Source: Hyphodiscus hymeniophilus (taxonomy: Eukaryota; Ascomycota; Leotiomycetes; Helotiales; Hyphodiscaceae). Taken from it: a stretch of 64,000 bases of DNA. Location: assembly GCA_016508695.1 (NCBI GenBank), contig VNKQ01000002.1, positions 2,480,001-2,544,000 of the forward strand, read 5' to 3'. The notes beneath the pieces were generated by a model. It saw only the letters and a list, made by a program, of their open reading frames with translations. It was not told where the DNA came from and made no database searches. Below are positions 47,488 through 57,932 of this stretch, piece after piece (the first letter of the stretch is position 1; every line of letters begins with the position of its first letter). A program made the translations under genes and the position numbers.

Positions 47488-50400
47488 ATGTTTTCTTATC
47501 TGCGACCTCACCGGCGCACGCCGTCGAACCCAGCATCGCCGATGCCTGACCAAACCTTTTATTGGGAACCAACCGCCAACGATCACGCCCATCCCCACCG
47601 ATACGATGCGCAAGACTCGCCCACAAGTCTTCATATACCCCCATCCTTGCAGCCAATTACAAAAGTATCATCTGCTGGTTATGAACCGCCAAGCGGGAGC
47701 AGGAATTCGAGGCCTGGGTTCTACGAACAAACCAATAGGACGCAGCAGTGGGATGCATCAGAGGGAGAGAGACGGGACAGAGATACAAATGCGTTCGGCA
47801 ACCACCCAGGAGCATCAGCTGCAGAAACTCAGAGACCAGAATCTGCGGGCAATGCTGCTTCTATGAAGTTCACGAGTCTCCAGAATACAAGGCAGCAGCC
47901 TAGGTTTGTTCACGAAGTACCTACGAGACCAGCACCACAAATCCCCTTTGAGACAACTGCCCCCTTCGTTACAGCGGCAGATCTACAGAGCAGGCCCATG
48001 GCTACTGGGCGACGACCAACCGGTACGAGGCTACCTACCCCCCCACCATCTGCTTCGAATCCGGCTCCTGTATATGAGCCGGTTCAACCGCGATCAGGGA
48101 AGGCGAGGCTGAACCTGTTAAATCCCATGTCACTTCTGGCTCGACGTAGGACATCCCAGGCTATCACGCAGCTCTCAGCTGAGTCACTAGCTACCCAGCG
48201 GACGAACGATTACCCAGCATCATTTGATCCACGGATTCGCGGGACTGTTGTCCATGATTTCAGTGCTCCAAGAGCACCCAGGAGGAATCTCTCATACGTT
48301 GATGTTGCTGCAGCAGAAAATAGCGCCTCGCAGACTGCGAACCAACGTAGTCCTATTGCTCAAATTATTGAGGCCAATTCGGATGAGAACTCGAGTGGGC
48401 CTTGGAGTGGAGGGAATCATACGCCAGTATTTACAGAAAATTTCGAGGAGGAGCAATATCCCGCTGCTGGACCACATGTGCGGAGCGCGAGTGATTTGTC
48501 TGATCTACCTCTACCGAAGCCTCCTTATGCTAAAGGTGTATCGAAACCAATGGATCCGAGTCTCGTATCAAAAAGCAATGGAATTTCAGAAAGGCAAAGC
48601 CAGCCGCCTCGGAGGATAAGTGATAGGAAACCCGTATCTAATGTTGAGCCTCCCGTACCGCCAAAGGCAGAAGAAGAAGAAGAAGTATCCCAACCAAGAA
48701 GAATATCTATAGATCCTGCTGCTACACCTCCGAAGGCGACGAAACATTCGAGAAAGGAACCTTCCCGCAATGTTTCTGGGATATCAACAAAGAGTGTTTC
48801 GGGGCTTCCGAAACATATGAAAAGCACTTCCTCTAGATTTAGCTTTGATATGATGGGTGCTGCGGAGCAAGAAAGATTGCTTGAGGATAGACATCGACAG
48901 CGGGCTTTGGAGAAAAAGAATGAGAGGGGTGACGATCTTGATGACGAAGAAGAAGAGTTTGATTATGATGATATGATGGATGAGGATGGTTTGGAGGAAA
49001 GAATACCTGGCGTGAACGCTGATCTGGAAGACGAAGAGGATGACCTTGAGGACATACTGGACGATGACGATCGTTTAGAAGAACCAATACCCGGAGTCAA
49101 TGCCGATCTAGAGGAAGAGGATGTGGACAGTCTACAGAACAGCCAGAATATGGCCGGATTCACCTTCCAGCAATCTGCTCTCACCTCCCCAATGAGTCCA
49201 TATACTCCTGGTATGGTTTCCACACCTAGAGATGCCAATGGCGAGGTCATTGGGTTTGCCTTCACGAAAGACTCTCCTTACATTACCACAACTCAGGATT
49301 TGGCTCCTTCCCCGCTATTTGCTCCAAATCCCAGTCTACCGGATGTGAATGGTGCGTTACAAGGGGTCGGTCTCCAAGGTATTGAGAAGAGCAGTCCTAT
49401 TGGTGTCGAGCGGGAGAGCAGCCATGTTGATCTTCCTTCATTTCCCCAGGTATCTGGAATCGATGATGATGACCTTTATTTTGATGACGGGATTATTGAC
49501 GAGATTGGCGACGTCGAAGAAGGCTTCGAATTCGACGAATCAGTCTTCGACAATCTCGACACTGATCAATATGGGAGACCCATAAAATCTTTTTCATCTC
49601 TCCCAACGCTTTACTCTCCTCCAACTCTCACATCAGATCCATCGCCCTCATTCAAGAAGATATCCGAGGCCGACGAGCATACTCCCAGACCCCCTGATAC
49701 CCTAGACAGTGCCATTATACCGACCACAATCCCACCTACTGGAGCTCTTGCACCAAAACCATCAGTAATCGGCAACACCAACCTAGCAAATGCACCTTCA
49801 CAGAACCTGACTCAGGATTCCCTCGCAGCCTACCAATCTGCCCTAGCGGCAGCCGCTCATACCGCTGCTGCTAATGGAAAATTTAACCGTCGCGACAGCA
49901 CAGCAGCTGACGCCTTGTCGCCATCTTCCCAAAGCGAGCCTCATCCTGGCTTAATCCCTGATTCATCCCAGACGTCCCACTACGAGCCTTTCTCTCCCTC
50001 TTATGAACTCGAAGACGACTTTGATTATGATGACGCACTAGAAGACGACCCTATCATCGCCGCTGCGAATGCAGAAGCCCTTGCCAATGACTGTGATGGC
50101 TTTTATGGTCAGGAATTTGGTTTCTATTCTGCTCCCGCTGCCTCGGAAGCCGAATACGTTAACGGAGGCTATTTCGGACCTAGGGGTGTAGAGGGCGTGG
50201 ATCGCAGTACAAGCGGTCGAGTCGCAAGTCGAGAACCGAATTTAACGCCAATCACTGAACGCTCTGAATACTCGAACAGAAACTCGTTTATGAGCCCGTC
50301 CATGCATGGACCAGGTTCTATCACTTCTCCTGGGCTGGTCCAATTGGCGGGTATGTTGAATAACTACGAATACGATGGCGATATGAGTCTCAACTCGCTT

Positions 50401-50943
50401 CTCAAATTACGGCGTGGTGCGTGGGGCGGTAGTCAGGCGAGTCTGCATTCTTCCACTGGCAGCCCACGCAGTGCTGGTGGCGCCGAGGACATGAGCCCAG
50501 CAGGAGGACTACCGCCTTGGGCGCAGGGGAGTGCGAATTTCCCCCAAGATAGTGCGGGACGACATAGGAGGCAGAACTCAGGGTTTAGCATTGGGGCGCT
50601 AAGCGAGGAGAGTGATCGTGAGGACAGTAAAGAGGAAAGCCCCGATGGCAGTCCAACTTTGACTACCATCAATGCTCGCCCTGCCTCGCCCCCTATGTCA
50701 TCCGAGTTCTCGAAACAGGGTAATAGTGGAGAGGAAAGACAATTCCACAGCACGAGCCCAGTGAAAGGCGATAAAGGCGTGAGGAGTCATCGGTATACGG
50801 GATCCGCGGGGAGCATCAGCTACTCGAAGGAAGATGATCCTTCGAGTCCTACCGGCGAACGATGGGTGCTCGAAAGGAGGCACACGGCCGAGAGTGGCGA
50901 GGTCATATTTGGCCGCGAGGTCGTTAGTGGTGGGAGGATATAG
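47488..50943 (+). CDS. Large disordered hypothetical protein, 1151 aa
   Basis: A single uninterrupted exon from ATG 47488 to TAG 50943, the longest frame in the window. The product starts M-F-S-Y-L-R-P-H-R-R-T-P-S and is Ser/Pro/Gln-rich with few hydrophobic stretches, so it is mostly disordered. A strongly acidic centre (about residues 470-550) contains two near-identical units around I-P-G-V-N-A-D-L-E, one following E-E-R and one following E-E-P. Further acidic/aromatic patches (Y-F-D-D-G-I-I-D, F-D-Y-D-D-A-L-E-D-D) recur at about 665 and 850. S-P-x-[ST] and R-x-x-S sites suggest heavy phosphorylation. Comparable long proteins exist across filamentous ascomycetes, sometimes labelled after AGC-kinase C-terminal homology; I see no kinase domain and assign no function. 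Confidence 0.85.
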   Translation: MFSYLRPHRRTPSNPASPMPDQTFYWEPTANDHAHPHRYDAQDSPTSLHIPPSLQPITKVSSAGYEPPSGSRNSRPGFYEQTNRTQQWDASEGERRDRDTNAFGNHPGASAAETQRPESAGNAASMKFTSLQNTRQQPRFVHEVPTRPAPQIPFETTAPFVTAADLQSRPMATGRRPTGTRLPTPPPSASNPAPVYEPVQPRSGKARLNLLNPMSLLARRRTSQAITQLSAESLATQRTNDYPASFDPRIRGTVVHDFSAPRAPRRNLSYVDVAAAENSASQTANQRSPIAQIIEANSDENSSGPWSGGNHTPVFTENFEEEQYPAAGPHVRSASDLSDLPLPKPPYAKGVSKPMDPSLVSKSNGISERQSQPPRRISDRKPVSNVEPPVPPKAEEEEEVSQPRRISIDPAATPPKATKHSRKEPSRNVSGISTKSVSGLPKHMKSTSSRFSFDMMGAAEQERLLEDRHRQRALEKKNERGDDLDDEEEEFDYDDMMDEDGLEERIPGVNADLEDEEDDLEDILDDDDRLEEPIPGVNADLEEEDVDSLQNSQNMAGFTFQQSALTSPMSPYTPGMVSTPRDANGEVIGFAFTKDSPYITTTQDLAPSPLFAPNPSLPDVNGALQGVGLQGIEKSSPIGVERESSHVDLPSFPQVSGIDDDDLYFDDGIIDEIGDVEEGFEFDESVFDNLDTDQYGRPIKSFSSLPTLYSPPTLTSDPSPSFKKISEADEHTPRPPDTLDSAIIPTTIPPTGALAPKPSVIGNTNLANAPSQNLTQDSLAAYQSALAAAAHTAAANGKFNRRDSTAADALSPSSQSEPHPGLIPDSSQTSHYEPFSPSYELEDDFDYDDALEDDPIIAAANAEALANDCDGFYGQEFGFYSAPAASEAEYVNGGYFGPRGVEGVDRSTSGRVASREPNLTPITERSEYSNRNSFMSPSMHGPGSITSPGLVQLAGMLNNYEYDGDMSLNSLLKLRRGAWGGSQASLHSSTGSPRSAGGAEDMSPAGGLPPWAQGSANFPQDSAGRHRRQNSGFSIGALSEESDREDSKEESPDGSPTLTTINARPASPPMSSEFSKQGNSGEERQFHSTSPVKGDKGVRSHRYTGSAGSISYSKEDDPSSPTGERWVLERRHTAESGEVIFGREVVSGGRI

Positions 50944-51323
50944 AGTAATCAGATGAGACGACTAATATACGAATATACCCAAGCCGAAGTGGCATTCCTT
51001 TAAACGTTATGATGCCTTGCGTGACTCTCTATGGCGTGTTCTGAGTCTCTCTTAGTCGAGAGAGCCTTGGATCCGGGGATTTTTCTTACTACTGCATATT
51101 TGCGATCTGTCCGCCGTCCTCACTTCATGGCGTTCTTTGCCCCTTTAAATCGTTTAGCTTTTTATCCATCGAGCGATATTCAAACCTCATGCCCGCTAGT
51201 ACCGTTGAATCTCGCGGATCTACCTCTGTCTCATGAACAAAGTTTGCATCATCGATATGAAGATGAGTGTCACTTCCTCTTCTGCTTTCGCCTCATGTCT
51301 GCGTTCGTCCATGCTCGCTAGCC
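50944..51323. other. 3' flank of the disordered-protein gene
   Basis: About 380 bases without a supported feature. Confidence 0.45.
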
Positions 51324-51596
51324 TTACTTGTCTTGTTCTTGATGAAATACACCATCGAAGTTATCGAACCATGCCTTCATCGTAGAACTATGAGCTTGAT
51401 ATGTGACCTCTACGGTGATGGACCCGGAGGCATCGAGATCGATGCGCTCAACAGTGAGACATGTCTGAAGCCAGTCAAGCTCTGGCGATCTGTTTGGGGA
51501 CAATTTTGGGTCTGATTGAGAACCAGTTCCTCCTGCGAAAGTGTATCTTGAGCAGTTGCTGGCTCTGAGAAAAACGTCATGGTCGAAGGATTGCAT
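51324..51596 (-). CDS. Small hypothetical protein, 90 aa
   Basis: ATG 51596 opens a 90-codon frame to TAA 51324. The product is acidic and beta-strand-like in its second half (L-T-V-E-R-I-D-L-D, S-I-T-V-E-V-T-Y) and ends in a charged D-K. It has two Cys and no signal peptide. Composition is more protein-like than neighbouring chance frames. It may be a complete small gene or the last exon of one; no family is recognised. Confidence 0.35.
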   Translation of the reverse strand: MQSFDHDVFLRASNCSRYTFAGGTGSQSDPKLSPNRSPELDWLQTCLTVERIDLDASGSITVEVTYQAHSSTMKAWFDNFDGVFHQEQDK

Positions 51597-53339
51597 TCAT
51601 TCTGAGACTTGGTCTTCGGAATCCCATGAAACTATGACATTCTGTCTTAACCCAATTGCTTAGCTCGAACGAGTTGAAATGAAAGCGAGCTTTAAGCAGA
51701 ACAGTATTGTGAAATTCTTGTGGTACCTGTTAATTGACCAATGGGGAAAATTAGGCTCTATAAACATTCCAGGTTTTACGGGAAACGACTTTTGACGAGT
51801 TAATGCAAAAGGTTTTTTAACTGGCGTAACGGAATTGTTTTTTTTTTTTTTTTGGACGGGCGACCGGCTGGATCTTGCGTCATCCTCTTTGTCGCTCGAG
51901 ATACAAGCAAGCGGAAACATGATCTGCATTCCTTTCACATTCGCAAAGCTGCGCGACGCAATTGGGACTCAAAATCGCTTATCTACTTTCCATGCCATGG
52001 AGAATCCTTAGTGGGGTTGCTTTACGTATTTTCAGGAGTAGTCAACGATATTTCACTGGCTAATCCTCGAGAAGGGGACTGAATGAAGTCGATATATACT
52101 TCTTAATAGCGGGCCAGTTGGAAGGTTGAAAAAGCCTTATCTTCAGATGCCTATTGTGTTTGAAATGACTAAATAGGACCAGTGGTATGGATGAATGGCG
52201 AATATCTATTTTATGTTGCCCAATTGAACGAGGCAGATCTGAGATCGTTGTGATTTGCGCTCGAGCCTCATTATGATAACGAGGGTTAATGAGGGGCGTA
52301 GCATACTGTTGCGAAGTCTCTCGCATATGTCGGTATTGTTCCTAGGTCCGAGAACTGGTGTCTAGATGCGTGCACTGGGCTTATCGTTATTTCCTGGTGC
52401 AACGTCTTCTGCACGCTATTGTCAATACTTCCGGCTGAACGATCTAGATCGTGAGATGTGATAGATCATATATTTGTGATGGTGACATGCCGCCCTCCTT
52501 AACAGTTTAGATGAGCTCACAATACAACACTGCATGTGGCCATTGGACCGTTTAGCCCATGTGTGGGTTACATCGGCTTGAGATACACATTGCTCAAATA
52601 CCGTATTACGGGGTTACTCTTACAGCCATTATTTTTAGAGTCTCCATTATTCTTTGAGAAGGTCAGGGTTAGTTGCTCTTCCGCGCTTTCTCTTCCTTTA
52701 CGTGTTGTCTCCATAGCTATATTAGCCATGTTCGAATAAGATTACGTGGAGTGCTGCTTGGTGACAGTGCCAGTGCCAGTGGCATGAGGCTGGAGTATCA
52801 TGGCGTCAACTTAATGCGGGAGTCCAAAGCCCCGGTGAAACAACCTTCACGCAGATTCCTGTGAATGGGTTTGATCCTTGGGGAAGTTGACTTCTCTTGG
52901 TGGCTTCCGTTGGAAGAATGACGCATAGGTATGATTTGTCGGTGTTTTAACCCTGATTTGGGACGCATGTATTTGGTCACATCTTGGACATGATCTGTCA
53001 TTATCGGGATCACCAACTCATGCTCCAAGGTGGGGATCATCCATTTAATTCATGTATTTGTTATGTCGGCCAGTTGAATCCCTGACTGCTTGGTACGCTA
53101 CAGAATAGCACATTGTTTTATTTTGGTGGTTATCCTTCAGGCACGCTCTTGAAAAGTCGAGGGTTCATCAGCCCTCGCGGTATTGAAAAATAACGCTGTG
53201 TGGTCCCTGCCCTTGAAAGCTCTTCCACGTAGAGGCTCCATATAGTTGTGCTCAGCGTCACGGTGAACCTACCAAGTTGTGTCAGCAAGGCTATATACTC
53301 TCGTACCGGGAGTAGAGTTACCTACATCGTTTTCCTCTT
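51597..53339. other. Intergenic with a T16 tract
   Basis: 1.7 kb with no supported gene. The longest homopolymer of the window, 16 T at 51838-51853, lies here. Confidence 0.4.
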
Positions 53340-53834
53340 TCATATAGTTGTGTTACCGGTCTGTAGTGACTGAACACACTTCTGTTCTCCTCCGTAGAAT
53401 GCCTCATCAAAGCCCTGGAGATATACCTTGATGGCAGAGGTTCGAGGGCTCATAGTCCTTTGTGTAGTAGCATATATGTTCGGGCAGAGGTCGATGGACT
53501 CAGCAGTGTAGCGCGCTAAGGAGTAGCTCGCGAAATGTGCTGGTTTGTCTTTGGTCGAAGGAGTCTCTGAGTCGGACGCCATGTGAGAGTGAGTATCATG
53601 TTGAGCGCCTGCCTTGGACAACGGCATCGTAGCTGGATGATTGCGTTGTTGGTGGTGTTTGTCCTTCGCCTGGGACGATGAGCTCCTTGACTCGGCGTGG
53701 CAACTATAGTTTGCTCTATTAGTCAGTGATATCTTGCAAAGATAGCATGAGACAGGAGTAAACTTTGAGAATGTCTCGAGGTACCTCTTGGCTAAGCCAT
53801 CGGTGGCACATGTTGATGATGGATAAGAAGGCAT
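53340..53834 (-). CDS. Hypothetical protein, about 144-164 aa
   Basis: ATG 53834 opens a frame of 164 codons to TGA 53340. A possible in-frame intron near 53764-53705 (GTTTAC donor, CTGACTAAT branch-like site, TATAG acceptor) would remove about 20 residues. The product is Ser/His/Thr-rich in the middle and has Y-L-Q-G-F-D-E-A-F-Y-G-G-E-Q-K-C near the end. A further open stretch downstream (about 53280-53150, starting V-H-R-D-A-E) could be another exon but does not fit the phase of the best donor. Unknown function. Confidence 0.35.
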   Translation of the reverse strand: MPSYPSSTCATDGLAKRYLETFSKFTPVSCYLCKISLTNRANYSCHAESRSSSSQAKDKHHQQRNHPATMPLSKAGAQHDTHSHMASDSETPSTKDKPAHFASYSLARYTAESIDLCPNIYATTQRTMSPRTSAIKVYLQGFDEAFYGGEQKCVQSLQTGNTTI

Positions 53835-54401
53835 CTCTAGCGAATAGATGAAGTTAAGAGCGGACGGGTAGGCTTTGCACAGTAGAACGGTTTATTCACT
53901 GTGTTGCTGATCATACTAAGGGATTATATATTTTTGAGGGGGCAGAAGGGCCTCTTTATAGGAGATATGTCACCTCATACAATGTCCAGCCAACAAGCAA
54001 TACAAATGTTCAGCGAAACAAATCAAGAGCGGAATTGCTCGGCACCCACTCGAATACCCATGGCACGGTTGCGATCATCTTGACCGCTGCTCAAGCCACA
54101 AATTGGGATGATTAGAGTCGCCATCTGACATTACTCTGCTTTTCACTGCCCGATAGACAAGCGTGAGCAAATATATGTATACCCCCAACCGTGTCACAGC
54201 TGCACGATCCGGCGTGGAAGCTCTCCCAAGAAGCTGATTCGCTTAGCGTCGTCCAAAGCTGCCCCACTTTGCTTCGACAAACGGAAGCAACCTGGATGCA
54301 TACAAATGTGGGCCGTTTCAATCGTACTCAAGTGTGCTGGGCGTCAGGCTGACGATCTGCCTTGTTTCTTTGGCGCTCGTACTAAGGTCTTCATTGGTGT
54401 T

Positions 54402-54467
54402 TTTGGCTAGGCAGCTCCACTTTCTCCCCAATGGGGGGCGTAACCTCATTTGGCTAGGCAGCTCCAC
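54402..54467. repeat. 19-bp direct repeat, each copy followed by a small hairpin
   Basis: TTTGGCTAGGCAGCTCCAC occurs at 54402-54420 and again at 54449-54467. The first is followed by CCCC-AAT-GGGG, the second by CCTCT-CCGAT-AGAGG, both able to pair. The unit period is 47 bp. Confidence 0.85.
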
Positions 54468-54520
54468 CCTCTCCGATAGAGGATTGGTTAAGATCACGCC
54501 CTTATGGGACGATCCCACGA

Positions 54521-54559
54521 TGGCAGCATTGCTTGGCAGCATTACTTGGCAGCATTGGG
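54521..54559. repeat. Three 13-bp tandem copies
   Basis: TGGCAGCATT starts at 54521, 54534 and 54547, with GCT, ACT and GGG after the ten constant bases. Confidence 0.9.
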
Positions 54560-56006
54560 GAGTAGTGCAAGAGCGGCTGTGCGATCGCCAAACCGCCTAC
54601 CTAGAAAAGGCTCCCGCTTTACGAGTCCAATCGTACCCCAATTGACGAGGCTCTGCTTGGGAACTAACAATGTTATCTCTGGCAATTGGCAGAGTTATCT
54701 CTGCATTACAAAGCTCTGCAACTATTTGTAACAATAAGGTTTGTGGCCCGCGACCGCGTGGATCTGGCCCATCTGGGACTCCCCGTCCCGAGAATTTCAG
54801 GAATCTCCCCGCATAGTTCTAGTGTAATTGCTTGGTTTTCTTCTGTAGATTTTCTATTGACATTGATGGTTGGGCGCCAAGCAATGGCAACTGCTCTGCA
54901 GACCTACAAGCTTGTTGTCCTCTCTTGCCATAGCCAGCTGGAGAGCCAGTTGCAGGCAGTTCTTTACACGAGTATTTTGGTAACCACTTCCTCCCCTGCA
55001 TTTGGGCATGGGGTGATACTTATTTAGGAGAAGCGAGAGAAGTGCACGTGATTTGATGAAATCCGACTCTAGTAGAGTCAACCAAAGTGGACGACGAATA
55101 ACTCCAAAAGACTGCATCTTTGTCCGGGTGTGAGCTGGGACTACTTATATCGCTAACAGGCAGTCAATGTAGTGAAAACCCGGAGTATGATCTTGGGGTC
55201 CTTCGAGGATTCCGAATCTGCATGCACTTTAGCGAACCAAAGTCAGGAGGGAACCAAATGGTAAAGCCTTGAGCAGATTATGGCTAGAGATTGAAACAAA
55301 ACCGAATAAAAAGGTGTTCATTTCAGGCAGTGATCAAAAATGGGACTCAAAGGGATGCAACGCAACAGCCGAGCGAGGCTCATCAGCCCTACAAGTAGAC
55401 TGCACGGAAAACCCCGGATCTACCGCCCGGATGATCCCTGCTAGGGACGGATGCGTCCGTCCATCTGAGTCGGTTTTTGTAGAGTGGGGAATATACGACG
55501 CGGAGAGTATGTAACGGGAACCTTCCTACGGGGATCCCTCTTCTTTCTCTATCTCCTTATCAATTAACAATACACCTGATTTTTGTCTCGATATCCGTAA
55601 AGGTTATCCGTTTGACATGATGGTGCTGGGGCTAATCGTAGCGGTCATAAACTTCTTGACTAGCCGTTACAGCCAGGTTTTCATGACTATAAGTGGAAGG
55701 GAGTATTCATCCTTCCAGGCTTGCAAGGACCAAAGAGCAGGATTGCGAGGTTCGGGGTTCTAGACCAACGGCTCACTCCAAAGCTGTTGCAGGGTCGGTA
55801 CCACAACATAAAAGAATTTCAGATGATAAGATAAATGGACGTGGGAATCGTGGGTCGCTTGTTCATTGTGGAACACTGACCACAAATCACAGTGTCCTTC
55901 GCAGTGGACGATGATGATGCGTTTCTCGTCAAACCAAACCAATGGTTCTCGGTTATCGAAGAACCCATCTCCAGGTATCATTCGTTCAAAAGCCAACTTT
56001 GAACAC

Positions 56007-56771
56007 TCAAAAGCCATACCTCTCCAGAGCTCTCGCTTCCGTAGATTCCGCCTTCCTCCCCTTCCCGTATTCCTCCGACCATTCCCAGACCTCCTTCGCC
56101 TCTCCCTTCAAAACCACAGACTCCGGCCATCTAAACCCCCTCTCGTCCATCCTTGTTCTCGGCACACCAGCTGGGATGACCTCGATATACATGGGCGATG
56201 ATTCGGGTGTGGCCGCGGTTAGCTTTCGGGTTTCTTGCTCATATGAAACTGGCCGTTGGGAGATGGCTAAGGGCCAGCATAAGAGTCGCCTTCTTCGCGT
56301 ACAGAGGCAAAGTGAGAGCACAATCAGGAAGATTAGACCGAGGACAAGGCCCCCGACCAATCCAGCTTTTGCGTAGGTGCTCATTCTGGTGAAGAGACTG
56401 GAGTGTTCCTTGGCGGACTGGGGTGCCACTGATGAGGATGGAAGGGTTGTTGGGGGAAAGGTAGCAGATTTGGTGATTATCTCGACTACTGTTGCTGTTG
56501 ATGTGCTCGAGAAGGGTACTGTGACAACATTTCCGGAAGAGGTAGATGTTACCAGCGTTTGTGGAGACGATATAAATCGATCGGTCGGCACTGGTAGAGA
56601 TGTCGACCCAGTAATGAGTGTCTGGACAGTTGGGGCAGTCTCAAAAGTTACAGGTTGTACTGGTGGCGGCATTTTTGCCTTTGCTGCTGATAGTGGACCG
56701 CGTGATGGATATATCGGCTGTAAAATGCTCGACGCGCTCTGTGGTGCTGCTGTGGGTGTCTGCGATGACAT
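56007..56771 (-). CDS. Ser/Thr-rich single-pass membrane protein, hypothetical
   Basis: A single exon of 254 aa from ATG 56771. The first 125 residues are rich in Ser, Thr, Pro and Val and look like an O-glycosylated extracellular stalk, though no N-terminal signal peptide is evident. One transmembrane helix (about 136-157, G-L-V-G-G-L-V-L-G-L-I-F) with glycine-zipper character is followed by a Cys/Arg stop-transfer cluster (C-L-C-T-R-R-R-R) and a charged cytosolic tail of about 90 residues. This is the general layout of fungal sensor/mucin-like membrane proteins (Wsc/Mid2 style), but without a WSC domain. A missing upstream exon with a signal peptide is possible. Confidence 0.6.
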   Translation of the reverse strand: MSSQTPTAAPQSASSILQPIYPSRGPLSAAKAKMPPPVQPVTFETAPTVQTLITGSTSLPVPTDRFISSPQTLVTSTSSGNVVTVPFSSTSTATVVEIITKSATFPPTTLPSSSVAPQSAKEHSSLFTRMSTYAKAGLVGGLVLGLIFLIVLSLCLCTRRRRLLCWPLAISQRPVSYEQETRKLTAATPESSPMYIEVIPAGVPRTRMDERGFRWPESVVLKGEAKEVWEWSEEYGKGRKAESTEARALERYGF

Positions 56772-57932
56772 CTTCTGCGATTTGTGGGATTATGACGCCG
56801 TCTGGTATGAAGACTCTGGGTTCGAGATGAAACCTAGGAATGATTTGTATCTCTTGAAGTATTCTAAGTATAGTGGAACATTATCAATAACTGGTATATA
56901 AGGACAAGAAAGAGAAAATGTAAAACCCAAAACCACGTACTGGAGAGAATACCACGAGGGCAATATATCAATTCAATTCAGATTCCAAATCCTTTCAACA
57001 TCAGGAAAAGGGTCGCCACCTTCTCAAATGCACCCTCCCAGGCCTTCCTTCTAAAGCGCAGCTATTTTTGCAGATGTGATCTGAACGATACGCTCCATTG
57101 TCATCTTTACTGCATTCATCTCGGTGTACAACCTCGGAGTCCAAGCAGGTCGCCGCGATCCCGATAGATTCCTCCAGTGCGACTGGGCATACTCGTGTCC
57201 AATCACTATTTACCTTCAGCCTCCTGCAGGTAGCCGCACCCAAACATGAGGGATTCGTGGTTCTGACGTGCTCGGAGACGGCTTTGGGGAAAAGATGTTT
57301 GCCACGATATTGGGGCTTGTGTCATGAGATCGCGGGGCCGTGATAGTTGAACGGAGGGGTTGAAGAAAAGAAATGGAGAGGATGGACCGGAGGGTAAACA
57401 CCACAGATTCGTCGCAACTTGCGAAGAGCGATGTTTCCATCTGATGTTCTAACGGGTGATGAGTAATGCATCAGCGTTCACTCGTACGACTGATCTACAT
57501 TACAACGTAGGGGTTATTCGGCGATACTCCCTGTAGACAGGGTAATATGGTCAGTTTAAAGTTTGTGGTATTGTGCCAACACGGCACTGCATAATGCAAA
57601 GCAGGGGTCATGGCTGAGCAGAAAATTGGTGAATTTATATTAAACGACCCCTCATGATTTTTGTGCCTGGGTGACGGCGAAACGAAAATTCGTTCACCAG
57701 GTCTCCGGGTCCCTTTATTCTCACAAATTGATATCAGCACAAAGACAGTCTTTACTTCAATATGTGAAAGCATCATTGAATTGCAACAAAGAGATTTAAT
57801 ATCCAAAACATACAAAAATCAAGGTCTAGGCATTAGTTTCATGTTTGGCATGTACCAGCCCAAAGAACACTTTTTGTGAGTAGCCATCATCGAGCTTGCT
57901 AGTCCTGAAAGCCAACTGAAGCGAGTTATGGT
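56772..57932. other. Gap with an unassigned Cys-containing minus frame
   Basis: A minus-strand frame is open from 57321 to the stop at 57001 (106 codons, seven Cys, no Met). The same frame also continues upstream to an ATG near 57470, interrupted by a single TGA at 57324-57322. It may be the body of an intron-containing or damaged gene. Nothing else is supported. Confidence 0.3.

Larger units (their letters stand above)
53835..56006. other. Intergenic with local repeats
   Basis: About 2.2 kb without a supported gene. It contains the direct-repeat/hairpin array at 54402-54560, listed separately. Confidence 0.4.

Noticed and set aside
54334..54645. 103-codon plus frame with a hydrophobic start
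   Set aside because: Starts with GTG and crosses the direct-repeat array; the signal-like start is probably accidental.
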